A stretch of DNA of 64,000 nt. Origin: Leifsonia sp. TF02-11. Lineage in GTDB: Bacteria > Actinomycetota > Actinomycetes > Actinomycetales > Microbacteriaceae. Under the pieces are notes generated by a model that ran no database searches, was not told the origin of the DNA, and worked only from the letters and a program-made list of their open reading frames with translations. A program made the position numbers and the translations under genes. Shown one piece after another: positions 55,048 through 63,719 of this stretch (positions are counted from its first letter, which is position 1; every line of letters begins with the position of its first letter). The stretch covers positions 186,001 through 250,000 of the forward strand of contig NZ_JAGEKP010000004.1 in the NCBI RefSeq assembly GCF_017565305.1. Reading direction: 5' to 3'.

Positions 55048-57480
55048 TCAGTCGTTGTCGCCTCCGGTGGTGTCGATGCGCGTGGTCCGCGTGCCTCCGC
55101 CCCAGCGCCACTCCGCGACCTCCGGGATGTCCTCGCCGTGCTCGCGGGTGTACTCGCGGGCGCGCAGGCGCGCATCCGCCATCTCCTGACGGAAGCCCGC
55201 CTCCTTCGCCGCCAGGCCCGGCACGCGGTCGAGGACGTCCATCACCAGGTGGTACCTGTCCAGGTCGTTGAGCATGACCATGTCGAAGGGCGTCGTGGTC
55301 GTGCCCTCCTCCTTGTAGCCGCGCACGTGCAGGTTATCGTGGCCGGCCCGCCGGTAGGTCAGCCGATGGATGAGCCACGGGTAACCGTGGTAGGCGAAGA
55401 TGACGGGCTTGTCGACCGTGAACAGCGCGTCGTACTCGCGGTCGCTCAGCCCGTGCGGGTGCTCGCCCTCGCTCTGCAGCCGCATCAGATCGACGACGTT
55501 CACCACGCGGACGGCGAGGTGCGGGAGCCGCTGACGCAGGATGTCGGCGGCGGCCAGCACCTCCAGCGTCGGGACATCGCCGGCGCAGCCGAGCACGACG
55601 TCCGGCTCTTCGCCGTCGCGCTCGGTGCCCGCCCACTCGAAGATCCCGATGCCGCGCGTGCAGTGGGCGATGGCGTCGGCCATGCTCAGCCAGTTGGGCG
55701 CCGGCTGCTTGCCCGCCACGACGACGTTGACGTAGTCGACGGAGCGCAGGCAGTGGTCGTAGGTCGACAGCAGGGTGTTCGCGTCGAACGGCAGGTAGAC
55801 CCGCACGATGTCGGCCTTCTTGTTCACGACGTGGTCGATGAACCCGGGGTCCTGGTGCGACGCACCGTTGTGGTCCTGCCGCCAGACGTGCGAGCTGAGC
55901 AGGTAGTTCAGCGAGGCGATCGGGCGGCGCCACGCGATCGCGCGGGAGCTCTTGAGCCATTTGGCGTGCTGGTTGAACATCGAGTCGACGATGTGGATGA
56001 ACGCCTCGTACGAGGTCAGTACGCCGTGCCGGCCGGTCAGCAGGTAGCCTTCGAGCCAGCCCTGGCACTGGTGCTCGCTCAGCACCTCCATCACGCGCCC
56101 GCTCGGCACCAGGTGGTTGTCGGAGTCGATCGGCCAGTACTCGGCGTTCCACTGCTTGCCGGTGACCTCGTAGACATCCTGCAGCCGGTTGGAGGCCGTC
56201 TCGTCGGGCGCGAACAGCCGGAAGTCGTCGGGGTTCGCCGCCATGACGTCGCGCAGCCAGCCGCCGAGCACCCTGGTCGCCTCTGCGACGGTCTCCCCCG
56301 GAGCCGGCACGTCGACGGCGTAGTCGCGGAAGTCGGGCAGGCGCAGGTCACGGCGCAGCAGCCCACCATTGGCCGCAGGGTTGGCGCTCATTCTGCGTGC
56401 GCCCTCCGGCGCGAGACCGGCGATGAGATCGACGGGGGCGCCGGACTCGTCGAACAGCTCCTCCGGCCGGTACGACTGCAGCCAGCCCTCCAGCAGCCGG
56501 GTGTGCGCCTCGGTGTCGCGCGCGTCGGCGAGCGGCACCTGGTGGGAGCGCCAGTTGTTCTCCGCGGGATGGCCGTCGATCTCGGGCGGGCAGGTCCAGC
56601 CCTTCGGCGTGCGCAGGATGAGCATCGGCCACGCCGGGCGGTCGACGAGGTCTCCTGCCGCGGCAGCGGCCTTGATCTCCGCGATCCGATCGAGGATCTC
56701 GTCGAGCGTCGCCGCCATCCGCTTGTGCACCTCGCGCGGGTCTTCGCCGTCGAAACCGCCGGAGACCAGGTACGGGGTGTAGCCGTAGCCGCGCATCAGC
56801 TCGAACAGCTCGCTCTCCGGGATGCGCGCGAGCACCGTCGGGTTGGCGATCTTGTACCCGTTGAGGTGCAGGATCGGCAGCACGACGCCGTCGGTCTTCG
56901 GGTTCAGGAACTTGTTGGAGTGCCACGCCGTCGCCAGCGGGCCGGTCTCCGCCTCCCCGTCGCCGACGACGGCGGCCACCAGGAGGCCGGGGTTGTCGAA
57001 CGCGGCACCGTAGGCGTGCGACAGCGCGTAGCCGAGCTCGCCGCCCTCGTGGATGCTGCCGGGGGTTTCCGGCGCGGCGTGCGACGGGATCCCGCCCGGG
57101 AACGAGAACTGCCGGAACAGGCGGCGAAGGCCGTCCTCGCTGCGGTCGATCGCGCTGTAGACCTCGCTGTAAGTGCCGTCGAGGTAGGCGCCGGCGACGA
57201 CACCGGGGCCGCCGTGGCCGGGACCTGCGACGAACAGCGTGTCCAGGTCGCGCTGCCGGATCGCACGGTTGAGGTGCGCGTAGACGAAGTTGAGGCCGGG
57301 AGTCGTGCCCCAGTGTCCGAGCAGCCGCGGCTTGATGTCGTCGCGGGAGAGCGGGCGGCGCAGCAGCGGATTGTCGAGGAGGTAGATCTGCCCGACGGAG
57401 AGGTAGTTGGCGGCGCGCCACCAGGCGTCGAGCTGGTCGAGTTCGCCGGCGGACAGAGGGTCTGGAGAGAGGTCGCTCAC
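55048..57480 (-). CDS. xfp: Xylulose-5-phosphate/fructose-6-phosphate phosphoketolase
   Basis: Thiamine diphosphate enzyme splitting xylulose-5-phosphate or fructose-6-phosphate with phosphate to acetyl phosphate. The 810 residues match the family. Seen: [10 protein letters not shown] with H56, AGPGHGGPG at 85-93, ThDP motif GDGEAETGP at 173-181, and [17 protein letters not shown]. It gives the cell a shunt from the pentose phosphates made by the operon at 8322. The GTG start is six bases after TAGGAT. No acetate kinase or phosphotransacetylase gene is nearby. Confidence 0.97.
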   Translation of the reverse strand: MSDLSPDPLSAGELDQLDAWWRAANYLSVGQIYLLDNPLLRRPLSRDDIKPRLLGHWGTTPGLNFVYAHLNRAIRQRDLDTLFVAGPGHGGPGVVAGAYLDGTYSEVYSAIDRSEDGLRRLFRQFSFPGGIPSHAAPETPGSIHEGGELGYALSHAYGAAFDNPGLLVAAVVGDGEAETGPLATAWHSNKFLNPKTDGVVLPILHLNGYKIANPTVLARIPESELFELMRGYGYTPYLVSGGFDGEDPREVHKRMAATLDEILDRIAEIKAAAAAGDLVDRPAWPMLILRTPKGWTCPPEIDGHPAENNWRSHQVPLADARDTEAHTRLLEGWLQSYRPEELFDESGAPVDLIAGLAPEGARRMSANPAANGGLLRRDLRLPDFRDYAVDVPAPGETVAEATRVLGGWLRDVMAANPDDFRLFAPDETASNRLQDVYEVTGKQWNAEYWPIDSDNHLVPSGRVMEVLSEHQCQGWLEGYLLTGRHGVLTSYEAFIHIVDSMFNQHAKWLKSSRAIAWRRPIASLNYLLSSHVWRQDHNGASHQDPGFIDHVVNKKADIVRVYLPFDANTLLSTYDHCLRSVDYVNVVVAGKQPAPNWLSMADAIAHCTRGIGIFEWAGTERDGEEPDVVLGCAGDVPTLEVLAAADILRQRLPHLAVRVVNVVDLMRLQSEGEHPHGLSDREYDALFTVDKPVIFAYHGYPWLIHRLTYRRAGHDNLHVRGYKEEGTTTTPFDMVMLNDLDRYHLVMDVLDRVPGLAAKEAGFRQEMADARLRAREYTREHGEDIPEVAEWRWGGGTRTTRIDTTGGDND

Positions 57481-57486
57481 TCGGGC

Positions 57487-57492
57487 ATCCTA
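57487..57492 (-). promoter_or_regulatory. -10 box of leaderless phosphoketolase gene
   Basis: TAGGAT on the minus strand, 6 bases before the GTG at 57480. Confidence 0.5.
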
Positions 57493-57510
57493 CGAGCACG
57501 ATGCCGTGCC

Positions 57511-57571
57511 GTCGAGGGGCACGTCATCGCCCTTATCCGAGCGTTTATGGGGCGTTTACGTGCCCCTCGGC
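57511..57571. repeat. Interrupted palindrome with AGGGGCACGT arms, xfp/GNAT region
   Basis: 14-position arms (57511-57524 and 57558-57571, core CGAGGGGCACGT and ACGTGCCCCTCG) plus an inner CGCCC/GGGCG pair (57528-57532, 57550-57554). It lies between the divergent leaderless genes xfp and GNAT, with its arms over the expected -35 positions of both. Arms match those at 39584-39636. Confidence 0.7.
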
Positions 57572-57583
57572 GTCGACGCGCGA

Positions 57584-57589
57584 TACGTT
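57584..57589 (+). promoter_or_regulatory. -10 box of leaderless GNAT gene
   Basis: TACGTT, 6 bases before the ATG at 57596. Confidence 0.35.
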
Positions 57590-57595
57590 CGAGGG

Positions 57596-58174
57596 ATGAC
57601 GGACGAAGTGGTCACAGAATCGGTGGATGCGTCGACCTGGAGCGAGCTGCAGACGGTTTTCGGCACGAAAGGCGATGCGTCGAGCTGCTGGTGCCAGTGG
57701 TTCAAGCTGAGCCGCGCCGACTGGGACGCCGCCACGCGCGAGCAGACCGAGGCGCTGCTGCACGAGCAGGTGCAGGAGGGGTCGCCCGGGGTGATCGCCC
57801 GCATCGGCGGCGAGCCGGTCGGCTGGGCGGCGATCGAGCCGTTCTCCGCCTACCCGGCGCTCGGGCGGTCGCCGATCACCCGGCGCAGGGAGGGCGACCC
57901 CGACGATGTCTGGGCGGTGACCTGTTTCGTGGTGCGGCCGGAGTACCGCAAGCGCGGCATCGCACGTGCCCTCCTCGCCGGAGCGCTCGAGCACGCCCGC
58001 GAGCGGGGCGCGACCGTCGTCGAGGGCTACCCCGTCGACCCCGAGGCCCGGCCCTCGCTGTCCGCCGCCGAGCGCTACCACGGCACCGTGTCGCTGTTCA
58101 GCGACGGCGGCTTCGAGGTCGTGCGCCGGCCGAGCGCGACGCGCGCGGTCATGCGGCGCGAGTTGCACGCCTGA
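57596..58174 (+). CDS. GNAT family N-acetyltransferase
   Basis: Acetyl-CoA-dependent acetyltransferase of 192 residues; substrate unknown. Seen: an N-terminal CWCQWFKLS (31-39) typical of one GNAT subgroup, VGWAAIEPFSAYP, and the acetyl-CoA motif CFVVRPEYRKRGIARALL at 110-127. The C-terminus GTVSLFSDGGFEVVRR is usual for the fold. A longer frame reaching back to 57407 overlaps the divergent xfp gene and is rejected. The ATG at 57596 fits the leaderless pattern. Divergent from xfp; followed by the EamA gene after 52 bp. Confidence 0.9.
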   Translation: MTDEVVTESVDASTWSELQTVFGTKGDASSCWCQWFKLSRADWDAATREQTEALLHEQVQEGSPGVIARIGGEPVGWAAIEPFSAYPALGRSPITRRREGDPDDVWAVTCFVVRPEYRKRGIARALLAGALEHARERGATVVEGYPVDPEARPSLSAAERYHGTVSLFSDGGFEVVRRPSATRAVMRRELHA

Positions 58175-58214
58175 CGCCCCGGTCGCACGGCCCGGCGTGC
58201 GGGCCGCGAGGCTC

Positions 58215-58220
58215 TAAGCT
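58215..58220 (+). promoter_or_regulatory. -10 box of leaderless EamA gene
   Basis: TAAGCT, 6 bases before the GTG at 58227. Confidence 0.45.
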
Positions 58221-58226
58221 CGACCA

Positions 58227-59114
58227 GTGAGCTCCCAGCGCAACCGGGTCGTCGTCGGGGCCGGCACCCAGGTCGCCACCGAGGTCAGCATCAACTTCGG
58301 CTCGTCCGTTGCCGGGCTCCTCATCCCCGTCGTCGGCTCCCTCGTCGTGGTGGCCGTGCGCCAGGTCGTGACGGCCGTCTGCGTTCTGCCGTTCTACCGA
58401 CCGAAGCGCGCGGAGCTCACCTGGCGCCGGCTCTGGCCGGCGCTCGCGCTCGGCGTCGTGCTCGCCGCGATGAACCTGAGCTTCTACGAGGCAGTGGGGA
58501 GGCTCGGCCTCGGGATCGCCGCCACCATCGAGTTCCTCGGGCCGTTCGCGCTCGCGCTGGCCGGATCGCGTCGGCTGCTCGACGCAGCGTGCGCGGTGGC
58601 CGCAGCCGGCGGGGTCGTGCTGCTCACCGCGACCGAGGGCGCCATCGACCCCATCGGCGTCGTGCTCGCGCTGACGGCCGCGGCGTCGTGGGCGGCCTAC
58701 ATCCTGCTGACGCGGCGGGTGGCGACGCGACTGCCGGGCTTGGAGGGGCTGAGCGTCGCGAGCGTCGTCGCGACGGTTCTCACGGTCCCGCTCGCCCTGA
58801 TCGTCGTCGACTACTCCCGCATCGACTGGCGCGTCGCCGGCCTGCTGCTGACCGCAGGGATCTTGTCGTCGGCCGTGCCGTACAGTCTGGACACCTTCAT
58901 CCTGCGCCGGATCACACCGCGGCTCTACGCGGTCATCACCGCGTTCGGTCCGGTGATCGCGACCCTCTTCGGGGTCCTGGTCCTCGGCGAGCACTTCGCG
59001 CTCGTGCAGCTCGTGGGCATCGTCGTGGTCTGTGTGGCGGCGGGCGTCAGCATCGCGACCCAGCGCGAGCATCCCCGCTCCGACCTCGAGGCGACGGCCG
59101 AGACCATCCCCTAG
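58227..59114 (+). CDS. EamA family (DMT) transporter, RhtA-like
   Basis: Inner membrane exporter of the drug/metabolite superfamily. The 295 residues have about ten hydrophobic helices in two EamA repeats; FLGPFALAL in the first and AAASWAAYILLTRR at the start of the second repeat resemble threonine/homoserine exporter RhtA. The substrate cannot be assigned. Starts at GTG six bases after TAAGCT. It converges on the ABC permease gene across the tandem palindrome at 59134-59174. Confidence 0.9.
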   Translation: MSSQRNRVVVGAGTQVATEVSINFGSSVAGLLIPVVGSLVVVAVRQVVTAVCVLPFYRPKRAELTWRRLWPALALGVVLAAMNLSFYEAVGRLGLGIAATIEFLGPFALALAGSRRLLDAACAVAAAGGVVLLTATEGAIDPIGVVLALTAAASWAAYILLTRRVATRLPGLEGLSVASVVATVLTVPLALIVVDYSRIDWRVAGLLLTAGILSSAVPYSLDTFILRRITPRLYAVITAFGPVIATLFGVLVLGEHFALVQLVGIVVVCVAAGVSIATQREHPRSDLEATAETIP

Positions 59115-59133
59115 GCCGCCCTCGGAGATTCGT

Positions 59134-59174
59134 CACGAATGTCGACATTCGTGGCACGAATGTCGACATTCGTG
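59134..59174. repeat. Tandem perfect 20-bp palindromes
   Basis: CACGAATGTCGACATTCGTG, itself a perfect palindrome centred on GTCGAC, occurs twice (59134-59153 and 59155-59174) with one base between. The flanks TCGT and ACGA extend symmetry outward (59130-59178). It lies between convergent stops (59114 and 59191). It may serve as a double terminator hairpin or as two adjacent protein-binding sites. Confidence 0.85.
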
Positions 59175-59190
59175 ACGAGTCTCAGCGCCG

Positions 59191-60087
59191 TCAGGACAGG
59201 ATGTCCTTGCTGAGGAAGCGGCCGACCGCCAGCGCCCCGAACACCGCGACGTAGCCGGCCTGCAGCCAGGTGTTCGAGACGAACGAGTCCCACACCAGCG
59301 GTGCGCGCAGGAAGTCCGCGAAGCCCAGCCAGTAGTGGCTGAACAGCCAGGGGTGGATGGCGTCGAGCTGCGGGAGCTGGTCCAGCACCTGCGACACCAC
59401 GGCCAGCACCGCGGTCGCCGCCATCGCCCCGACCGGCACATCCGTCAGTGTGGACAGGAACAGCCCGATCGCGCACATCCCGAGGAGCGACACCACGATG
59501 TACAGCGCGATCAACAGCAGACGCACCGCCGCGTCGCCCACGCTCACCACACTCCCCGAGAGCAGCGTCACCGGGCCGATCGGGAAGAGGATCGCGCCGA
59601 TCAGCGCCCCGGCTACCGCGACCGTGAGTGCCGCCGCCACGCAGAACGCTGCGCAGCCCGCGTACTTGACCGCGAGCAGCCGCAGGCGCCCGGCCGGTGC
59701 GATCACCAGATAGCGGAGAGTGCCGTGGCTCGCCTCGCCGGCGATGGTGTCACCGGCGACGACCCCGATCGTGAGCGGCAGGAACAGCGGCACGCAGACG
59801 ACGAGCGCGGTGAACGCGACGAACAGGCCGTTGCTCGTGATCTGGTCGAGGAAGGCCGGCCCACGTCCCCGTCCGGTCACCCGCACGGCGACCGCGATCA
59901 GGATGGGGACGGCCGCCAGCGCTGCGAGCATCGCCCAGGTCCGCCAGCGGCGGAACATCACCGAGAGCTCGGAACCCAGCAACGCCCAGCCGGCCGACGG
60001 GCGTGCGCGCCGCGCGCCGACCGACGTGACCGGACGCTCGGCTGTCGTCGCAGCGGCCTCCACCGGCACCGCCTCACTGCTCGACAT
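59191..60087 (-). CDS. ABC transporter permease (ABC-2 type)
   Basis: Membrane subunit of an exporter. The 298 residues have a soluble N-terminal 40 residues then six hydrophobic helices (WAMLAALAAVPILIAVAV; GLFVAFTALVVCVPLFL; AGCAAFCVAAALTVAVAGA; LLLIALYIVVSLLGM; AMAATAVLAVVSQVL; AGYVAVFGALAVG). The segment GVVAGDTIAGEASHGTLRYL matches ABC-2 permeases of the NatB/YhaP kind. Its ATG lies 14 bp inside the ATPase gene, so the two are coupled. Substrate unknown. Confidence 0.9.
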   Translation of the reverse strand: MSSSEAVPVEAAATTAERPVTSVGARRARPSAGWALLGSELSVMFRRWRTWAMLAALAAVPILIAVAVRVTGRGRGPAFLDQITSNGLFVAFTALVVCVPLFLPLTIGVVAGDTIAGEASHGTLRYLVIAPAGRLRLLAVKYAGCAAFCVAAALTVAVAGALIGAILFPIGPVTLLSGSVVSVGDAAVRLLLIALYIVVSLLGMCAIGLFLSTLTDVPVGAMAATAVLAVVSQVLDQLPQLDAIHPWLFSHYWLGFADFLRAPLVWDSFVSNTWLQAGYVAVFGALAVGRFLSKDILS

Positions 60088-61009
60088 CGAAGCCCTCTCC
60101 CGTCAGCTCAACGAAGCGCTCCTCCAGGCTGGACGACCGGACGGCGAAGCCGCGCAGGCGCACGCCGGCGCCGACCAGGCTCGCGGCGAGGTCCTCGACG
60201 GCCGGCGATCCCTCGGTGAGCGCCGCCTCCACGCCGTCTCCGCCGGTCTCCGGCGCGAGCCCGAACCGGGCGAGCACGTCGGCGGCCGTTGCCCGATCGG
60301 GCGTCGTCACGCTCACCCGAGGCCCGGAGGCGCTGCGCAGCTCGTCGAGCGAGCCCTGCGCGACGAGGCGGCCGGTGCGCATGATCGCCGCGTGCGTGCA
60401 GATCTGCTCGATCTCCGCGAGCAGATGGCTGGAGACGAAGACCGTCGTGCCCTCATCGGCGAGCGACCGGACGAGGTTGCGCACCTCGCGGGTGCCCTGC
60501 GGGTCGAGCCCGTTGGTCGGCTCGTCCAGCACCAGGAGGTCGCGGTCGGTGAGCAGTGCGCCGGCGATGCCGAGGCGCTGCTTCATGCCGAGCGAGTAGG
60601 TGCGCACGTGCTTGCCCGCCGCGTGCGTGAGGCCGACGCGTTCGAGCGCAGCGCCCACGCGCTGCGAGCGGGTCGCGCCCGGCGCATACCGGTCGGCGGT
60701 GTCGCGTCGGACGAGGTTCGCGGATCCGGACAGGTAGGGCGCGAACGCCGGTCCCTCCACCAGCGCGCCGACGCGCGGCAGCACGGTCGCGCCGCGGTCG
60801 GGCATGGCCTCGCCGAGCAGATCGATCGATCCGGCGGAGGGCGAAATCAGCCCCAGAAGCATCCGGATGGTCGTCGTCTTGCCCGAGCCGTTCGGGCCGA
60901 GGAAGCCGAAGACCGAGCCGCGCGGCACCTCCAGGCTGAGCCCGTCGACGACAGCGTGTCCGCGGAAGCGCTTGGTCAGGCCGCTCGTCAAGATGGCGGC
61001 GTCGCTCAC
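60074..61009 (-). CDS. ABC transporter ATP-binding protein
   Basis: ATPase of the exporter. The 311 residues show Walker A GPNGSGKTT at 38-46, signature TYSLGMKQRLGIAGAL, Walker B LLVLDEPTNGLDPQG and the switch His in VFVSSHLLAEI. The C-terminal 90 residues (EERFVELTGEG at the end) match the accessory domain of the CcmA/NatA group. The GTG start lies 10 bp after the LolA-like gene stop; all three genes form an operon. Confidence 0.94.
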   Translation of the reverse strand: MSDAAILTSGLTKRFRGHAVVDGLSLEVPRGSVFGFLGPNGSGKTTTIRMLLGLISPSAGSIDLLGEAMPDRGATVLPRVGALVEGPAFAPYLSGSANLVRRDTADRYAPGATRSQRVGAALERVGLTHAAGKHVRTYSLGMKQRLGIAGALLTDRDLLVLDEPTNGLDPQGTREVRNLVRSLADEGTTVFVSSHLLAEIEQICTHAAIMRTGRLVAQGSLDELRSASGPRVSVTTPDRATAADVLARFGLAPETGGDGVEAALTEGSPAVEDLAASLVGAGVRLRGFAVRSSSLEERFVELTGEGFDVEQ

Positions 61010-61019
61010 CGGCGGTCGC

Positions 61020-62084
61020 TCACTGAGCGGCGGCCTGGAGGGCGGAGACCGGGACGGCGCCCGCGAGCAGCCGTCCGTCCGCCGTCACCAGGACGGACAC
61101 CAGCGAGGTCGACAGCGCGCGGCCTCCCCCGACCGACTGGGTCAGCTGCGCCACCAGCGGGTCGGACAGTGTCTGCGCCGGGACCGTGCCGGCCGGGAGG
61201 CTGACGATCGTCGCCCAGCCGGTGCCGGTGACCGTCGGCTTCGGCCGGTTCGCTTCTGCGCTGTTGAGCTCGCCCGTCTTCGGCGCCTGCTCGGTGACCT
61301 TCGCGCCCTTCGGCGGGGTGAACGAGAACACGCTCGCGTCGGGCGCGCTCGGAGTGAAGTCCTTGAACCAGGCCTGGAACGACGGCGAGGAGGCCCCGCG
61401 CGCCGTCACCTGGACCTCCAGCGGCAGGCCGGTCTGGCCGTCCACCGCGATGGCCACCGAGCCCACGAGGGTGGCGTCGGTGCGCGGCGTGAGCACCAGG
61501 TCGTAAGCGTTCCGGTTTGCGACCTTCGTGTTCGGGCCGAGGGTCACCTTCGTGGACGGGTCGACCGCGGCGAGGAATTTCTCGGCCAGCGCCTGAGGCG
61601 TGGTCGCGGTCGCGTCGGGCGTCGCCGTCGGAGCCGGCGTCGCGCCGGCCTTCTCATGCGCCGGGACGGTCGCGTGGGTGACCGACTGGTCGCTCGACTG
61701 GTACAGCCAGAGATCCGACCCGTTCCGGATGACGTCGCGCTCGGCGAGCTGGTCGAGGAGCTGCACGCGCACCTTGGTCGGGCCGTCGACGTACACCTTG
61801 GCGGAGTGGTCGCCCATCAGCAGCGAGAGCGTGCTCGCGACCGAGCTGTCGGCGCTGGAGCCTCCGCCCGTCTTCGGCAGGCTCGGCAGCCCCAGGTCGG
61901 AACTCTGCTCCACGGTGCCGGAGAACGCCTTCGTGTTGCTCGACGCGACCAGCCGCAGCACGTCGGCCGGCGACTTCACGGGAAGGTCGGCGGCTCCGGC
62001 GGCGAGCGGGATCGCGATGGCTCCCGCAGCGATGGCGACGGGGACGACGACGGCGGGCAGCCAGCGGACCAGGCGGTGCTTCAT
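61020..62084 (-). CDS. Exported LolA/RseB-like protein
   Basis: Exported protein of 354 residues: N-terminal MKHRLVRW then a hydrophobic core LPAVVVPVAIAAGAIAIPLA ending in AGAAD; no lipobox cysteine is seen, so it is either cleaved at AGA or kept as a membrane anchor. The mature part has the beta-rich LolA/MucB-like pattern (AFSGTVEQSSDLGL; KVRVQLLDQLAERDVIRNGS; DLWLYQSSDQSVTHATV; TGLPLEVQV). A low-complexity Pro/Ala/Thr stretch sits near residue 145-160. The ATG lies seven bases after TATCCT. It probably handles a lipid or hydrophobic ligand with the coupled ABC exporter. Confidence 0.82.
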   Translation of the reverse strand: MKHRLVRWLPAVVVPVAIAAGAIAIPLAAGAADLPVKSPADVLRLVASSNTKAFSGTVEQSSDLGLPSLPKTGGGSSADSSVASTLSLLMGDHSAKVYVDGPTKVRVQLLDQLAERDVIRNGSDLWLYQSSDQSVTHATVPAHEKAGATPAPTATPDATATTPQALAEKFLAAVDPSTKVTLGPNTKVANRNAYDLVLTPRTDATLVGSVAIAVDGQTGLPLEVQVTARGASSPSFQAWFKDFTPSAPDASVFSFTPPKGAKVTEQAPKTGELNSAEANRPKPTVTGTGWATIVSLPAGTVPAQTLSDPLVAQLTQSVGGGRALSTSLVSVLVTADGRLLAGAVPVSALQAAAQ

Positions 62085-62091
62085 AGTGCCG

Positions 62092-62097
62092 AGGATA
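62092..62097 (-). promoter_or_regulatory. -10 box of leaderless LolA-like/ABC operon
   Basis: TATCCT on the minus strand, 7 bases before the ATG at 62084. Confidence 0.45.
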
Positions 62098-62205
62098 CGC
62101 TCGGGACCCGCGCGCCGACCCTCCGGATTCCATGGGAGAACGCGAAATCATCCCCTGGTATGACCTCAGCTGGGAGCCACCGGGACGAACCCTCCGACAC
62201 ACGCA

Positions 62206-62231
62206 GAAGGCCCCGCCGGAGCGGGGCCTTC
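62206..62231 (-). terminator. Terminator of pyk
   Basis: 11-bp perfect stem (GAAGGCCCCGC with GCGGGGCCTTC) and a four-base loop, 11 bases after the pyk stop. The stem ends in CCTTC/T, giving a short pyrimidine run but no long U tract. Confidence 0.75.
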
Positions 62232-62242
62232 CTCATCCGTCG

Positions 62243-63658
62243 CTACAGGACGTCGCCGACCTTGTGGACGCGGATGTCGTTCGTGGTTCCGGGGATCCCG
62301 GGAGGGGAACCGGAGATGATGATGACCTTGTCGCCGTCGACGGCACGGCCGGTGGACTTGAGCGCCTCGTCCACCTGCGCGACCATCTGGTCGGTGTGGG
62401 TGACACGGCCGACCACGAAGGACTCGACGCCCCAGAACAGCGACATGCGCCGCCGGACCGACTCCTCCGGGGTGAAGGCGAGGATCGGGATCTTGTTGCG
62501 CAGCCGCGCCATCCGGCGGGCCGACTCGCCCGACTCGGTGAAGACGCAGAGGAACTTCGCCTCGACGAAGTCCGCGACCTCCACGGCGGCCAGCGTGATC
62601 GCACCCGACTGGGTGCGGGGACGCGTGCCGAGCGGCTGGATGCGGTCGAGGCCGTGCTCCTCGGTGGAGGTCACGATGCGCGCCATGGTCGCGACCGTGA
62701 TCGCCGGGTACTCGCCGACGCTGGTCTCGCCGGAGAGCATCACCGCGTCGGCGCCGTCGAGGACGGCGTTCGCGACGTCGGAGGTCTCTGCGCGGGTCGG
62801 GACCGGGCTGGAGATCATCGACTCGAGCATCTGCGTCGCCACGATGACGGGCTTCGCGGCGCGACGGGCCAGCTCCACCGCGCGCTTCTGCACGATCGGC
62901 ACGGCCTCCAGCGGCAGCTCGACGCCCAGGTCGCCGCGGGCGACCATGATGGCGTCGAACGCCTCGATGATCTCCTCCAGCGCCTCGACGGCCTGCGGCT
63001 TCTCGATCTTGGCGACGACGGGGACCCGGCGGCCCTCCTCCGCCATGATCTCGTGCACGCGCTCGATGTCTTTGGCGTTGCGCACGAACGAGAGGGCGAT
63101 GATGTCGGCGCCGAGCTTGAGGCCCCAGCGCAGGTCCGCCTCGTCCTTCTCGGACAGGGCGGGCACGTTGACCGCGACGCCCGGGAGGTTGATGCCCTTG
63201 TTGTTCGACACCGGGCCGGCGACGACGACCTCGGTGGTCACGACGTTGCCCTCGACCTCGACCACGCGCACACGCACCTTGCCGTCGTCGATCAGCAGGA
63301 AGTCGCCCGGCTTCACGTCGTTGGGCAGGCCCTTGAACGTGGTGGAGGAGATCTCCTTGGTCCCGATGATGTCATCGGTGGTGATCTTGAAGATGTCGCC
63401 CTGGGCGAGATCGTACGGGCCGGCCTCGAACTTGCCGAGGCGGATCTTGGGACCCTGGAGGTCGACCAGGACCGCGACCGGCTTCCCCGCGTCCTCGGCG
63501 GCCTTGCGCACGTTGGCGTAGACCCCCTCGTGCACGTCGTAGCTGCCGTGGCTCAGATTCATCCTCGCCACGTCCACACCCGCGTCGATGATCGCGCGGA
63601 TGTTGTCGTAGCTGGAGGTCGCCGGACCGAGGGTCGCGACGATTTTCGCCCTTCTCAT
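62243..63658 (-). CDS. pyk: Pyruvate kinase
   Basis: Last step of glycolysis, phosphoenolpyruvate to pyruvate with ATP formation. The 471 residues show AKIVATLGPATSS at the start, ARMNLSHG at 31-38, the active-site VARGDLGVELP, and VIVATQMLESMI, with the C-terminal allosteric domain present. The ATG at 63658 is where homology begins; a longer frame to 63862 is a shadow through the gltD end. GGAG lies about 13 bases upstream, which is rather far. Follows gltD by 61 bp. Confidence 0.97.
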   Translation of the reverse strand: MRRAKIVATLGPATSSYDNIRAIIDAGVDVARMNLSHGSYDVHEGVYANVRKAAEDAGKPVAVLVDLQGPKIRLGKFEAGPYDLAQGDIFKITTDDIIGTKEISSTTFKGLPNDVKPGDFLLIDDGKVRVRVVEVEGNVVTTEVVVAGPVSNNKGINLPGVAVNVPALSEKDEADLRWGLKLGADIIALSFVRNAKDIERVHEIMAEEGRRVPVVAKIEKPQAVEALEEIIEAFDAIMVARGDLGVELPLEAVPIVQKRAVELARRAAKPVIVATQMLESMISSPVPTRAETSDVANAVLDGADAVMLSGETSVGEYPAITVATMARIVTSTEEHGLDRIQPLGTRPRTQSGAITLAAVEVADFVEAKFLCVFTESGESARRMARLRNKIPILAFTPEESVRRRMSLFWGVESFVVGRVTHTDQMVAQVDEALKSTGRAVDGDKVIIISGSPPGIPGTTNDIRVHKVGDVL

Positions 63659-63719
63659 GGGTTTCTCAGTGCTCCGTGATTCTCGCACCCCTGACGGCGC
63701 GTTCTCGTGGTGGAGGGGA

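Noticed and set aside
57511-57571. Reading this hairpin as a terminator
   Set aside because: Both flanking genes are transcribed away from it, so there is no transcript to end here.
55138-58230. 1030-codon open frame on the plus strand opposite xfp
   Set aside because: Same GC artefact; the phosphoketolase gene on the minus strand explains the sequence.
60804-63521. 905-codon open frame on the plus strand across the LolA-like and pyk genes
   Set aside because: Crosses a terminator and two genuine genes on the opposite strand; Ser/Arg/Thr-rich shadow.
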